Part shown: positions 51,415 through 60,931 of the stretch, one piece after another
Layout: the number at the start of each line of letters is the position of its first letter
How positions within the stretch are numbered: the stretch's first letter is position 1
Assembly: GCF_037203765.1 (NCBI RefSeq)
Contig: NZ_JBBCAS010000007.1
Span: 124,001-188,000 of the forward strand
DNA: 64,000 bases
Source of the DNA: Sediminicola sp037203765
Lineage (GTDB): Bacteria > Bacteroidota > Bacteroidia > Flavobacteriales > Flavobacteriaceae
Direction: 5' to 3'
The notes under the pieces: model-generated
Database searches by the model: none
The model's input: only the letters and a program-made list of their open reading frames with translations
What the model was told of the DNA's origin: nothing
Position numbers and translations under genes: made by a program

Positions 51415-52362
51415 TTATAACAAACCTCTGCCTACTTTTTTAAGTTTTCCATCGGCTTTGTATTCCTTGACTAGGTTATCCAATATGCCATTGATGAATA
51501 TACTGCTCTTCGGCGTAGAGTATTCCTTGGCTATTTCCAAGTACTCATTGATAGTCACCCTTTCAGGAATGGATGGAAAGTTCAATAGTTCGCAAATCGC
51601 CATTTTCAAAAGAATGGCATCAACATCTGCAATCCTGTCCTTATCCCAATTAGGAGTCTTCCCTTCAATTTCCTTGACCAGAACCTCATTGTTCAGCAAG
51701 GTCTTCACCAACAACTTTTTTGCAAAATCAAGATCGTCCTCATCTTGCACCAATTGTGGCAAAAAGTATGTATTGGGCTTATCGGCAGTAACTTTCTTCA
51801 GTTGTTTGAGAATAAAGGTATTGACAATGGGAATATCGTCTACCCAAGTAAGCCTGTCATCTTCAAAATGATCATATATTTTCTCATTGGGAGCTATGAC
51901 ATTCCTGAAGAGGTCTATGATCAATTCCTTGTCCTCCTGGTACGAGCTTGTAGGTATGGACATATACTTTTGGTAAGATTCGCTCGCTACGATTTCACGA
52001 TAGATGATTCTAACGTACTCTTCGTTCAAATACCAATTGTTGAGTTTCCTGCGTTCCAGTTCGTCCTTTAGGGGTCCGTTATTGGCCAACTGTAGCAATA
52101 GTTCATTGTTCACAAACTTTTCCTTATTGGGAAAAACATCGGTAGCATTGGCCAAATATTTTTTGGAAGACAGCTTCACCTGGTCTTTGGCCATTTGCTG
52201 AACCTCTATCAAAAGTCCCAGGGACAATAGATACAGTGAATACATGTTCTCGATACTTACCTTTAAAAACTTTTCCTGTTTTTCCAATGAATCGCTGTGC
52301 GATTGTGTCAAGGCGTAAATACCTTGCATCACTTTAACCCTGATATGCCTTCTTGTAAGCAT
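51415..52362 (-). CDS. nusB: transcription antitermination factor NusB (long Bacteroidota form)
   Basis: RNA-binding helical protein that, with NusE/S10, binds boxA to support rRNA transcription. At 315 residues it is about twice the E. coli length; the N-terminal half is the lineage extension and the C-terminal 130 residues hold the canonical NusB fold (ADVDAILLKMAICELLNFPSIPERVTINEYLEIAKEYSTPKSSIFINGILDNLVKE). The R-rich start MLTRRHIRVKVMQGIYALTQ is typical. It is divergent from the ABC exporter gene and leads the nusB-DUF1573-yajC operon. Confidence 0.94.
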   Translation of the reverse strand: MLTRRHIRVKVMQGIYALTQSHSDSLEKQEKFLKVSIENMYSLYLLSLGLLIEVQQMAKDQVKLSSKKYLANATDVFPNKEKFVNNELLLQLANNGPLKDELERRKLNNWYLNEEYVRIIYREIVASESYQKYMSIPTSSYQEDKELIIDLFRNVIAPNEKIYDHFEDDRLTWVDDIPIVNTFILKQLKKVTADKPNTYFLPQLVQDEDDLDFAKKLLVKTLLNNEVLVKEIEGKTPNWDKDRIADVDAILLKMAICELLNFPSIPERVTINEYLEIAKEYSTPKSSIFINGILDNLVKEYKADGKLKKVGRGLL

Positions 52363-52470
52363 TTTTAAAGAACTTTAGCTAAGATTAATTAAACTTTTAC
52401 GGCGCAAAAATAGTATTATATTTCCATTCCCACCTAGATGAACCTGCTTTATCTTATCAGTTTTATAACA

Positions 52471-52499
52471 TTTGGTTTTGTGGCAAACACCTATCTTTG
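52471..52499 (+). promoter_or_regulatory. promoter of the ABC exporter gene
   Basis: TTTG (52471-52474), 17-bp spacer, TATCTTTG (52492-52499). This agrees with the TTTG / TANNTTTG rule and excludes the TTG at 52497 as a start codon. Confidence 0.65.
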
Positions 52500-52541
52500 C
52501 AAACTATTACCAAAACACGGCCTACAACAGGGGCATACTTC

Positions 52542-54299
52542 ATGAAAGAACTTAAATATATCAACAAATATTTTAAAAAATACTGGGGCAAATTAGTCCT
52601 TGGGATCATCATCACCATCATTGCCCGTATTTTTTCTTTGGTTATGCCGCCTTATGTGAACAAATCCATAAAGGTCATGGAGGACTACCTCACAGGTGAC
52701 CGCAGTAATTTGGAGGTGGTAAAAGGTGAATTGTTGCAATTTATCCTAATCATCATTGGAGCCGCACTCCTTTCGGGCTTTTTCACCTTTTTAATGAGGC
52801 AGACCATAATCAATATATCGAGATATATTGAATACGATCTAAAGAATGAGGTGTACGACCACTATCAGTATTTGAATTTAAGCTTCTATAAAAAAAATAG
52901 AACGGGCGATTTAATGAACCGTATCAGTGAGGATGTTACCCAGGTAAGGATGTACGCCGGGCCGGCTATTATGTACGGCATACAGACCTTGACACTGTTT
53001 GCCTGTTTGTTGCCCATTATGTTCATCAAAGCACCGACCATTGCCTTTTATACCTTATTGCCATTGCCAATTTTATCTGTTCTTATCTACAAGATCAGTA
53101 AGATCATTCACAAAAGAAGCACCATAGTTCAACAATTTTTATCCAGCTTATCTACCTTCACACAAGAATCCTTCTCTGGAATCACCGTAATCAAAGCGTA
53201 CGGCTTGGAGCCCCAGATCAATGAAGAACTACATAGCTTGGCCCATGAGGGCAAGGAGAAGAGCATGGACCTGGCCAAGGTAAATGCATGGTTTTTTCCA
53301 TTAATGATCTTATTAATAGGTATCAGTAATATATTTGTGATATACATCGGTGGTAAACAGTACATCAATGGAGAAATAGAGTCTATTGGAATCATAGCGG
53401 AATTCATCATCTACGTTAATATGCTCACTTGGCCCGTCGCCGTGGTTGGCTGGTTGACATCCATAGTTCAGAGTGCCGAAGCCTCTCAAGAGCGTATCAA
53501 TGAATTTCTAAAGGTACAGCCAGACATTAGGAATGAAATTGAGGAAGACACCCCTATCCAGGGTAAAATAACCTTTAATGACGTAACATACACCTATGAG
53601 GACACCCATATTACGGCCCTGAAAAACATATCCTTTACCATTAATAATGGGGAGACGGTAGCCTTTATTGGAAAGACTGGATCTGGTAAATCGACCATTC
53701 TGGATCTCATAGCCCGTTTGAACGATGTGAGTTCTGGAGAGATATTGATTGACGATGTCCCCATAAAGAAATTGAACTTGAACAGTCTCCGTAGGTCTAT
53801 TGGTGCGGTTCCCCAAGACGCCTTCCTTTTTTCGGACTCCATTAAAAACAACATCAAATTTGGCAAAGAGGATGCCACGGATGAGGAAATCATAGAAGTG
53901 GCCAAAAAATCTGTGGTGCACAAAAACATTATGGGCTTTACCAAAACCTATGACACCATTCTGGGTGAGCGGGGCATTACGCTCAGCGGGGGGCAAAAAC
54001 AAAGGGTATCCATTGCCCGTGCACTCCTGAAAGATCCACAGATTTATCTGTTCGACGACTGTCTCTCCGCGGTTGATACCGAAACGGAAGAAGAAATCCT
54101 GAACAACCTTAAAAAGGCGTCCCGTAATAGAACCACCTTGATCGTTAGCCATAGAGTATCTTCGGCCAAGAACGCAGATAAAATCATTGTCCTGGAAGAT
54201 GGCAAGATCCTCCAAGAGGGTACACACGATGATTTGGTAAATAATGCAGGTTATTACAAAGACCTATACCACAACCAGCTATCGGAGAAAGAAAACTAG
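52542..54299 (+). CDS. ABC exporter, fused permease and ATPase (MsbA-like)
   Basis: A 585-residue half-transporter working as a homodimer in the inner membrane. Residues 1-320 hold six transmembrane helices (LGIIITIIARIFSLVMP, LIIIGAALLSGFFTFL, and so on). The ATPase follows: Walker A GKTGSGKST, Q-loop PQDAFLFSD, signature LSGGQKQR, Walker B YLFDDCLSAVD, and the switch His in IVSHRVSSA. The ATG at 52542 is used because the promoter lies just upstream. Substrates of this group include lipids, lipid A precursors and drugs; the cargo is not given by sequence. Confidence 0.92.
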   Translation: MKELKYINKYFKKYWGKLVLGIIITIIARIFSLVMPPYVNKSIKVMEDYLTGDRSNLEVVKGELLQFILIIIGAALLSGFFTFLMRQTIINISRYIEYDLKNEVYDHYQYLNLSFYKKNRTGDLMNRISEDVTQVRMYAGPAIMYGIQTLTLFACLLPIMFIKAPTIAFYTLLPLPILSVLIYKISKIIHKRSTIVQQFLSSLSTFTQESFSGITVIKAYGLEPQINEELHSLAHEGKEKSMDLAKVNAWFFPLMILLIGISNIFVIYIGGKQYINGEIESIGIIAEFIIYVNMLTWPVAVVGWLTSIVQSAEASQERINEFLKVQPDIRNEIEEDTPIQGKITFNDVTYTYEDTHITALKNISFTINNGETVAFIGKTGSGKSTILDLIARLNDVSSGEILIDDVPIKKLNLNSLRRSIGAVPQDAFLFSDSIKNNIKFGKEDATDEEIIEVAKKSVVHKNIMGFTKTYDTILGERGITLSGGQKQRVSIARALLKDPQIYLFDDCLSAVDTETEEEILNNLKKASRNRTTLIVSHRVSSAKNADKIIVLEDGKILQEGTHDDLVNNAGYYKDLYHNQLSEKEN

Positions 54300-54377
54300 A
54301 AAAATGTTGTTAGTGTTGCTTTTTTTTTCCATTTTTGATGGACTAACAAGTTATTGCGTAACTAGACACTACAAGAA

Positions 54378-54749
54378 ATGAGCGAAAAAGATTTAATGGA
54401 TCAAGAAGAGATATATTCCAAAGTTTTAAGAGCAGGCAGAAGAACTTATTTTTTCGATGTTAGAAGTACAAAGGCGGGAGATTATTATTTGACTGTTACG
54501 GAGAGTAAGAAATTTACACATGACGATGGATCGTTCCATTATAAGAAACACAAAATTTATTTATACAAGGAAGATTTTACCGCATTTAAAGAAATCTTGG
54601 ATGAAATGATGGCCTACATCGTGGATGAAAAAGGTCTTGAGGTAATTTCTGAAAGACATCAAAAAGATTTCAAAAAAGAAGAACAGGATACAGACAATAT
54701 ACAAACACCACTGGATAATTTCACCGATGTGGATTTTGACGACATTTAA
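54378..54749 (+). CDS. DUF3276 / PUR-family nucleic-acid-binding protein
   Basis: A 123-residue cytosolic protein of the bacterial PUR-alpha-like group (DUF3276). The core reads IYSKVLRAGRRTYFFDVRSTKAGDYYLTVTESKK, with aromatic and basic residues on one beta-sheet face that bind single-stranded DNA or RNA, then a helix DFTAFKEILDEMMAYI. The C-terminal tail is Asp/Glu-rich. Borrelia BpuR is the best-known relative and acts as a translational regulator. It follows the ABC exporter gene by 79 bp and has its own terminator. Confidence 0.9.
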   Translation: MSEKDLMDQEEIYSKVLRAGRRTYFFDVRSTKAGDYYLTVTESKKFTHDDGSFHYKKHKIYLYKEDFTAFKEILDEMMAYIVDEKGLEVISERHQKDFKKEEQDTDNIQTPLDNFTDVDFDDI

Positions 54750-54774
54750 CCACTTTTTTTCTTAAATAAAACTT

Positions 54775-54810
54775 AACGGTCCTTTTTTCTAAGGACCGTT
54801 TTTTATTTTT
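54775..54810 (+). terminator. terminator of the DUF3276 gene
   Basis: AACGGTCCTT (54775-54784), loop TTTTCT, AAGGACCGTT (54791-54800), then TTTTATTTTT. Confidence 0.88.
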
Positions 54811-54837
54811 AGCAAAAGACTAATCCAAAACCAGAAA

Positions 54838-57357
54838 ATGAAAAAATTATTACTATTTCTTTTCGTGGCCACCATGCAAATTTCTACGGCCCAAGAATCC
54901 TTAGACCTCAACTACTACCTACCCCAGAACATCACGTACGATCCCAGTATTCCCAAACCAGCCGACGTCATAGGTCATGAAGTTGGGGAATGGCATGTGA
55001 CGCATGATAAACTTATGTTTTACATGCAGACTTTGGCCAAGGCCAGTGATCGGATAACCATTGAAAATAGAGGGGAGACCTATGAAGGTAGGCCTATATT
55101 GTTACTGACCGTTACCTCCCCTAAAAATCATGCCAACTTAGAACAGATCAGACAAGCGCATCTAGCATTGACCGACAACAACGGAAACAATGCTTCTTTG
55201 GAGAATATGCCCATAGTGGTGTACCAAGGTTTCTCCATCCATGGGAATGAGCCTAGTGGGGCCAATGCAGGACTAGCCTATGCCTATTATTTGGCAGCTG
55301 CTCAAGGACCTGAAATTGAAGCTTTATTGGATCAGGAAATCATATTGATGGATCCTTCCTTCAATCCTGACGGACTTCAACGTTTTGCCTATTGGGCAAA
55401 CACGAATAAAAGTAAAAATCTAAATCCCGATGGCAATGAAAGGGAATATCATGAAGTATGGCCAGGGGGCCGTACGAACCATTATTGGTTTGATATGAAC
55501 AGGGATTGGCTTCCTGTACAACTTCCTGAAAGTCGCGCAAGAATCGAATCATTTCACAAATGGATGCCCAATATCCTTACGGACCACCATGAGATGGGAA
55601 CCAACTCCTCTTTCTTTTTTCAGCCCGGTGAGCCTACAAGGGTGCATCCATTGACACCAAAAATTAATCAGGAGCTCACTGCGGAGATAGGATCTTATCA
55701 TGCAAAGGCATTGGACAAGATAGGTTCCTTTTATTATTCTGAAGAGAATTACGATGACTATTATTACGGTAAGGGCTCTACTTACCCCGACGTTCAAGGT
55801 AGTATCGGTATATTATTTGAACAGGGTAGTTCCAGGGGACATATCCAAGAAAGTGACAATGGCCTATTGACCTTTCCCTTTACTATTAGAAATCAGTTTA
55901 CCACAGCCCTTTCTACCATTGAGGCTGCTAAAAACATGCGAACCAAAATACTTTCATACCAACGGGATTTCTACAAGGACACTAGGGCCAATGCCGCCAA
56001 AAGCAAAACCAAGGCCATTGTTTTTGGCGATGCCAAGGACGCTAATAAAACTTGGCATTTGGCAGAAATCCTCAACAGACAGAAAATAAAATTCCACGAA
56101 CTTTCCAAGGACGCTACCATTAATGGGGTTGCTTACAAAAAAGGAAGTAGCTATGTGGTACCCATGGATCAAAAGAACAATAGGTTGATACAGGCCATGT
56201 TCGAAAAACGCACAACATTTACAGATAGCTTGTTCTATGATATTTCTGGCTGGACATTTCCAATGGCCTTTAACGTAGATTATTCGGAAATGGGCTCTCT
56301 CTCCAATGCCGGACAGGAAATCACCGATTTTAAACCATTGACAGGGGGAGTTGATGCCATGAGCAATTATGCCTATCTTTTTGAATGGAATGAATACTAT
56401 ACTCCAAAAGCTCTCAATAGGATCTTAAACAAGGACATTAGAGCGAAGGTAGCCAAATCACCTTTTACTTTGGAAGGTAGGCAATATGATTATGGCACCA
56501 TCATGGTACCTGTACAAAACCAAGAAATGGACCCTAAGGCCCTATATGCCTTTTTGGACGAGGTTGCCAAAGAGAGTAGGATAAATATAACCAGTGTTGG
56601 CACTGGACTTACCAAGGGTATTGATTTAGGAAGTAATGATTTCGACCTTATCAAGAAGCAGGAGGTGGCTATTTTGGTCGGAAACGGAATTTCATCCTAC
56701 GATGCGGGAGAAATCTGGCATTTGTTCGATCAGCGCTATGATATGAAAATCACTAAAATTGATACCGAATATTTTACAAGAGCGGATTTGAGCAGGTATA
56801 CTGCTATCATTGTACCCAGTACACGTGGTAGTTTGGACAAAAAAATTGCAGAGCAGATAAAAGATTGGGTATCCAGTGGAGGAACCGTCATTGGATATAA
56901 AAATGCTGCTGAGTGGTTCAACAAAAATGAACTGACCAAATTCACTTTTAAGAAAGATACTTTGCTCGCCAAAAACATATCTTTTGAACAAAGAGAAAAA
57001 TTCTTTGGGGCCCAAGAGACCGGTGGCGCCATATTCCAAACTAGATTGGATCGCTCCCACCCGATCAATTTCGGTTACAAGAACAACACCTTACCCATGT
57101 TCAGGGATACCAATGTATATATAGAACCATCAAAGGACAGCTATAACAATCCTATTCAATACACAAACGATCCTTTGCTGAGCGGATATGTTTCGGAAGA
57201 AAATTTGAAACTTCTTAAAAACAGTGTTCCTTTTCAAGTAAATAGAATGGGAAGAGGAAGGGTCATCGTTTTCACCGATAATACGAATTTTAGAGCCTTT
57301 TGGTATGGCACCAATAAATTATTGATGAATGCTATTTTCTTTGGACAAAGCATGTAA
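54838..57357 (+). CDS. exported M14-family zinc carboxypeptidase
   Basis: An 839-residue periplasmic or secreted peptidase. Signal peptide residues 1-19 (ending STAQE). The M14 domain (about 40-370) has QGFSIHGNEPSG with zinc ligands His135 and Glu138, DPSFNPDGLQRFAYW, NRDW, TDHHEMGTNS with the third His, and FEQGSSRG near the catalytic Glu. The C-terminal half (about 380-839) is an extra domain with repeated beta-sheet sequence and a glutamine-amidotransferase-like segment (IIVPSTRGSLDKKIAEQIKDWVSSGGTVIGY). Relatives cleave C-terminal residues from peptides. Confidence 0.92.
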   Translation: MKKLLLFLFVATMQISTAQESLDLNYYLPQNITYDPSIPKPADVIGHEVGEWHVTHDKLMFYMQTLAKASDRITIENRGETYEGRPILLLTVTSPKNHANLEQIRQAHLALTDNNGNNASLENMPIVVYQGFSIHGNEPSGANAGLAYAYYLAAAQGPEIEALLDQEIILMDPSFNPDGLQRFAYWANTNKSKNLNPDGNEREYHEVWPGGRTNHYWFDMNRDWLPVQLPESRARIESFHKWMPNILTDHHEMGTNSSFFFQPGEPTRVHPLTPKINQELTAEIGSYHAKALDKIGSFYYSEENYDDYYYGKGSTYPDVQGSIGILFEQGSSRGHIQESDNGLLTFPFTIRNQFTTALSTIEAAKNMRTKILSYQRDFYKDTRANAAKSKTKAIVFGDAKDANKTWHLAEILNRQKIKFHELSKDATINGVAYKKGSSYVVPMDQKNNRLIQAMFEKRTTFTDSLFYDISGWTFPMAFNVDYSEMGSLSNAGQEITDFKPLTGGVDAMSNYAYLFEWNEYYTPKALNRILNKDIRAKVAKSPFTLEGRQYDYGTIMVPVQNQEMDPKALYAFLDEVAKESRINITSVGTGLTKGIDLGSNDFDLIKKQEVAILVGNGISSYDAGEIWHLFDQRYDMKITKIDTEYFTRADLSRYTAIIVPSTRGSLDKKIAEQIKDWVSSGGTVIGYKNAAEWFNKNELTKFTFKKDTLLAKNISFEQREKFFGAQETGGAIFQTRLDRSHPINFGYKNNTLPMFRDTNVYIEPSKDSYNNPIQYTNDPLLSGYVSEENLKLLKNSVPFQVNRMGRGRVIVFTDNTNFRAFWYGTNKLLMNAIFFGQSM

Positions 57358-57378
57358 TCCAAAACGCTAAATATTACG

Positions 57379-57420
57379 AGGCATCCACCAGAGCAATATA
57401 CGCTCGGTGGATGCCTTTTT
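57379..57420 (+). terminator. terminator of the M14 peptidase gene
   Basis: AGGCATCCACC (57379-57389) pairs with GGTGGATGCCT (57406-57416), with an inner GAGC/GCTC extension, followed by a T run. Confidence 0.85.
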
Positions 57421-57422
57421 TA

Positions 57423-57761
57423 TTAGGATATTCTTAATCCGTTGGGGACTCCCATACCTGGTTGCAACAAGATCACATCTTCACCCTCCACAGCCCCCAA
57501 TATCAAACACTCACTCATAAAATTCGCAATCTGCTTTTTGGGAAAATTGACCACGGCCACAATCTGACGCCCCAAAAGGTCGTCTTTTTTATACCTTTTG
57601 GTAATTTGTGCGGATGTTTTTTTTATGCCCAGTTCCTTTCCAAAATCGATATGTAATTGGTAGGCCGGTTTTCTGGCTTCTGGAAAATCATGTACTTCCA
57701 AAATGGTTCCGACCCGCATATCCACCTTTGTAAATTCAGGCCAGGTTAGTGATTCACTCAT
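57423..57761 (-). CDS. csaA: CsaA-like tRNA-binding-domain protein
   Basis: A 112-residue cytosolic protein with a stand-alone EMAPII/tRNA-binding OB fold. VDMRVGTILEVHDFPEARKPAYQLHIDFG is the CsaA signature; GIKKTSAQITKRY and VNFPKKQIANFMSECLILGA follow. CsaA is reported as a chaperone and tRNA-binding dimer, linked to protein export in Bacillus. It ends at the shared terminator region of the M14 gene (plus strand). No operon partner. Confidence 0.9.
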   Translation of the reverse strand: MSESLTWPEFTKVDMRVGTILEVHDFPEARKPAYQLHIDFGKELGIKKTSAQITKRYKKDDLLGRQIVAVVNFPKKQIANFMSECLILGAVEGEDVILLQPGMGVPNGLRIS

Positions 57762-58103
57762 CTTTTTGTTTTTATTTTATACTTCATACATGGGACTATC
57801 ATATTGAATTCAGTGGTATTGGTCATATTCCTGATCACAGACAACATATGCCATCAAGCAGATAAATTCTTCTAAAAAATCTACTGGTTTCACAACCGAA
57901 ATAGCTCTTGGTTAAATGATAAAAAATCCGTCTAAGGCATACATGCATTGAAAACTTCAATTACCCATGTTGTAATAAACAGCAAGGTTAAACCAAAGAC
58001 ATGGATCCCATATGGTTTCCCTTAAAAATATATCTTAATTGTTTAAAACACCTTTTTCCCGTAAATTTATAACATCAACAATTAACAGAATTAAAAGATA
58101 CTT
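57762..58103. other. intergenic region of 342 bp
   Basis: Read in all frames, I see no coding sequence, RNA gene or repeat. Only a promoter-like pair near its right end (58039-58069) is notable. Confidence 0.5.
58039..58069 (+). promoter_or_regulatory. promoter of the thioredoxin-like peroxiredoxin gene
   Basis: TTG (58039-58041), 20-bp spacer, TAAATTTA (58062-58069), close to TANNTTTG. It precedes the ATG at 58104 by 34 bp. Confidence 0.5.
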
Positions 58104-58661
58104 ATGTCCAATACTCCCAGTAATATGTTGCCGTTGGGCACAATGGCCCCCAACTTTTTACTCCCGGATACCGTTTCCCAAGATAAGTTGAACCTTTCTG
58201 ATCTGCAAGGTGAGGAGGGAACACTGATTTTGTTTATTTGCAATCATTGCCCCTTTGTGATTCATGTAATTGAAGAAGTATCACGGATAGCCAAGGAATA
58301 CCAACGAAAAGGTATAAAAACCATTGCCATATCCAGCAATGACATCGTTAACTATCCACAAGATGCTCCAGCGCATATGTCCAAGTTTGCGGATAAATTT
58401 GATTTTTCCTTTCCCTATCTCTTTGACGAGACCCAAGAGGTTGCAAAGGCCTACCAAGCAGCATGCACCCCAGATTTCTTCTTGTTCGACAATACATTGA
58501 AGTTGGTCTACAGGGGACAGTTGGATGGTTCCCGTCCTGGCAATGGAATCCCGGTAACCGGAAAAGACCTGAAACATGCCATGGACCAGTTATTGAAAGG
58601 TGCACAAATTCCCGCCGAGCAAAAACCGAGTATGGGCTGTAATATCAAGTGGAAAAAGTAA
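58104..58661 (+). CDS. thioredoxin-fold/AhpC-TSA-like protein (CNHC)
   Basis: A 185-residue cytosolic thiol protein. TLILFICNHCPFV holds Cys46 and Cys49 in a CxxC position at the start of the catalytic helix; the following VIEEVSRIAKEYQRKGIKTIAISSND and TPDFFLFDNTLKLVYRGQLD, with a cis-Pro-type TPDFF, match the AhpC/TSA-like thioredoxin subgroup. A third Cys (TPDF preceded by QAACT) is conserved in such proteins. Probably a peroxidase or reductase. It stands alone upstream of the minus-strand YfiT-like gene. Confidence 0.85.
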   Translation: MSNTPSNMLPLGTMAPNFLLPDTVSQDKLNLSDLQGEEGTLILFICNHCPFVIHVIEEVSRIAKEYQRKGIKTIAISSNDIVNYPQDAPAHMSKFADKFDFSFPYLFDETQEVAKAYQAACTPDFFLFDNTLKLVYRGQLDGSRPGNGIPVTGKDLKHAMDQLLKGAQIPAEQKPSMGCNIKWKK

Positions 58662-58693
58662 TTTTTCCACTGTTACGCTAAAAGTCCTATAGG

Positions 58694-59239
58694 TTACAGC
58701 CAGCCCTCCCTTGACAATAGGTTTTCAATATGGGCGATATGGTGGCTGCCATGCCAAGCATATTTCCCTATATTCTGAGCTACAGTTACAGGAACATTTC
58801 CATCTGGATGCAAATAAACACGCTCTAGATCCAAATCGGACAAACCTTTGAGCATGTAAACCAATTTTCCATGGAGGGCTTTTATATAATCCAATGATAG
58901 GGCGATGGGTCCTATTTGTGCGTCAAAAAGCATGGACCAATCCTTTTCTTCATATGCTTTGATCAATGGCCGGTCTTCAGTAAGGGCCCATTTAAACCTC
59001 GTATAACTGTGATGATGGCTATCGGCAATGTGGTGCACCACTTGTCTCACCGTCCAACCATCCGGTCGATAGGGCTTTTCCAATTGCTCCTCTGTAAGAT
59101 TTACGACCAATCTCTCCAATCGTATTGGTAAGTGTTCCAATACTGAAATCCATTCATCAATCTGTTCGCGAGTGATTTTCTCCGGGAGCGCCATTTGCCC
59201 TATCGGGTAGCGCAGTTGTTCTATATCCATATTTTCCAT
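58694..59239 (-). CDS. YfiT/DinB-family protein, bacillithiol-transferase-like
   Basis: A 181-residue four-helix-bundle protein with a metal-binding site formed by three His. RYPIGQMALPEKITREQIDEWI at the start and GWTVRQVVHHIADSHHHSYTRFKWAL at residues 73-98 supply His ligands; GKYAWHGSHHIAHI at the end gives the last. The YfiT family of Bacillus has metal-dependent hydrolase or thiol-transferase activity. The physiological thiol in this organism is unknown. A second ATG (MDIEQLR) at 59230 is an alternative start. Confidence 0.85.
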   Translation of the reverse strand: MENMDIEQLRYPIGQMALPEKITREQIDEWISVLEHLPIRLERLVVNLTEEQLEKPYRPDGWTVRQVVHHIADSHHHSYTRFKWALTEDRPLIKAYEEKDWSMLFDAQIGPIALSLDYIKALHGKLVYMLKGLSDLDLERVYLHPDGNVPVTVAQNIGKYAWHGSHHIAHIENLLSREGWL

Positions 59240-59388
59240 ATTCTAAAAATAAGAAACCGAGTGTAAAATTTGGCATCACCGAACATAATTATGGACTTTA
59301 AATTTTAATACTAATTTAACCCCAAATTTAATTCCGACATTCATTAATCTACTAAATTTATAGGATAATTAATTTTAAAATGATTACT

Positions 59389-60027
59389 ATGGCAACTATA
59401 AGATTAGGAGATATTGCACCCGATTTTACGGCAGACAGTACACAGGGAATGATAAATTTGTATGATTATTTGGGAGACGGATGGGGTATCCTATTCTCAC
59501 ATCCGGCCGACTTCACACCAGTTTGTACTACGGAACTGGGAACGGCTGCCAAATTTAAGGACGAATTTGACAAAAGAAATGTAAAGATGCTGGCATTGAG
59601 TGTGGATGGTACTACCTCACATGCCGAATGGATCAAAGATATCAATGAAGTGCAAAACACCACGGTAAATTTTCCCATCATAGGAGATGAAGATAAAAAA
59701 GTATCCCATCTTTATGACATGATCCATCCCAATGCCGATGATAATTTAACTGTAAGATCGGTATATATCATAGGCCCGGATAAAAAGGTGAAATTGATGA
59801 TCACCTACCCTGCATCCACAGGGCGTAATTTTCACGAATTATTACGGGTGATAGATTCTCTGCAATTAACGGCTTATCACAAGGTGGCCACCCCAGCCAA
59901 TTGGGAACATGGCGATGATGTAGTGGTAAGTCCGTCTATAGCCACAGCGGATGCCGTTAACATATTTCCAAAAGGTGTCGTAGAAGTGAAACCGTATTTA
60001 AGGATGACACCTCAACCCAATATTTAA
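59389..60027 (+). CDS. 1-Cys peroxiredoxin (Prx6-like)
   Basis: A 212-residue cytosolic thiol peroxidase that reduces hydrogen peroxide and organic peroxides. ADFTPVCTTEL carries the peroxidatic Cys46 in the P-x-x-x-(T/S)-x-x-C layout, with HPADFTPVC typical of Prx6. The C-terminal domain (about 150-212, LRVIDSLQLTAYHKVATPANW) is the Prx6 extension; no resolving Cys is seen. The ATG at 59389 (MATIRLGD) matches the family; an ATG three codons upstream (59380) is also possible. A TAAATTTA element at about 59353 may be its promoter. Confidence 0.92.
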   Translation: MATIRLGDIAPDFTADSTQGMINLYDYLGDGWGILFSHPADFTPVCTTELGTAAKFKDEFDKRNVKMLALSVDGTTSHAEWIKDINEVQNTTVNFPIIGDEDKKVSHLYDMIHPNADDNLTVRSVYIIGPDKKVKLMITYPASTGRNFHELLRVIDSLQLTAYHKVATPANWEHGDDVVVSPSIATADAVNIFPKGVVEVKPYLRMTPQPNI

Positions 60028-60090
60028 AAAATGGCATGACCTATTCGTCAAGTTTTTATTGAGAATAGCAAAGTATAAAATTACGAATGC

Positions 60091-60124
60091 ACCTCCCGAT
60101 CCTTTTCATTGGGAGGTTTTTTTA
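60091..60124 (+). terminator. terminator of the peroxiredoxin gene
   Basis: ACCTCCC (60091-60097) pairs with GGGAGGT (60111-60117), followed by a T run. Confidence 0.8.
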
Positions 60125-60316
60125 TGGGCTGGCTAAAACCACATTATTGTAGTTTCACCCTTGGCGCCTAAAATTACAAACAAGTCCTTATCATGTGCTT
60201 GTATTATGATAGTGCACAAATTCACATATGCTCTTGTTAACTAAGTTACTTGTAATACGGGAAAATCTGCCCCAATTCTAAAATCCACAAAAAGAATTGG
60301 CATTATTTAGATCGCG

Positions 60317-60835
60317 ATGATTTTGGCGGCCACTCCTTTATTCTCCTTTACTCCAAATCGTACTTAATCCCAAACCAATGACACAGGTTTAAAAGTTAAG
60401 TCTGGTGAAATTGGGGTTCATGGCCCTATCAAATTAAAAGGTCTCCACAAGAATATTCTGGACCTACAAGTATCTGGAGGTGACACTGAAGTTGTACTTG
60501 CCGTATTTGAACCAATATCGAATTCCCCAGGAAAAGGAACACCCGTGCCTGTGCACCATTTACAAAATGAAATGCTGTATGTTTTGGAAGATACCTATAG
60601 ATTCAAAGTTGGGAAGAAGAATTTGAATTGGACTGAGGCGATAGCATTTCCCTCCCTGTGAAAGTGCCTCTTGCTTGGACATAAACTTCTAAAAAAGGAT
60701 GTCTGTGCTTTTCCAACCAGCAGGAAGGATGGAAGCGTTTTTGTAACCCTTGTGAATCTGGACCATGAGCCACGTAAAGCTGAAATGAATGAAATTTTTA
60801 CGGCTTACCAAATGATAATTGTAACCCCTCCTTGA
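60317..60835 (+). pseudogene. decayed cupin (quercetin 2,3-dioxygenase-like) gene
   Basis: A cupin-family protein can be read with disabling changes. The frame from ATG 60317 (LAATPLFSF) has a stop at 60365-60367, then TNDTGLKVKSGEIGV, KNILDLQVSGGDTEVVLAVFE and VHHLQNEMLYVLED, and a second stop at 60659-60661. Past that point the expected LPVKVPLAWT and TSKKGCL lie in another frame, SVLFQPAGRMEAF in a third, and LDHEPRKAEMNEIFTAYQM returns to the first frame, ending at TGA 60835. This needs two compensating frameshifts as well as the stops. The metal His motif (GxxxPxHxH type) is reduced to PVHHLQN. The gene is clearly non-functional. Confidence 0.8.
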
Positions 60836-60907
60836 CAGATAGGGCGAGACTTTGGATAATCCTGAGATGGGACTCTGAAGATCTGGAAGGTTGTAGCAAA
60901 AAATAAA

Positions 60908-60915
60908 TATATTTG
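60908..60915 (+). promoter_or_regulatory. possible dus promoter -7 element
   Basis: TATATTTG is a perfect TANNTTTG 17 bp before the ATG at 60932. The nearest TTG is only 14 bp upstream. It argues against the TTG at 60920 as the start. Confidence 0.4.
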
Positions 60916-60931
60916 CAGCTTGTATCCAATT

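Noticed and set aside
53508..54227. 239-codon open frame on the minus strand inside the ABC exporter ATPase
   Set aside because: It is the mirror of the exporter's conserved Walker and signature region; the plus-strand frame carries all family motifs and the minus frame has none.
57762..58103. Riboswitch or ncRNA in the 342-bp gap before the thioredoxin-like gene
   Set aside because: I could not find a conserved fold, hairpin pair or T-rich terminator; the region is AT-rich without structure I could support.
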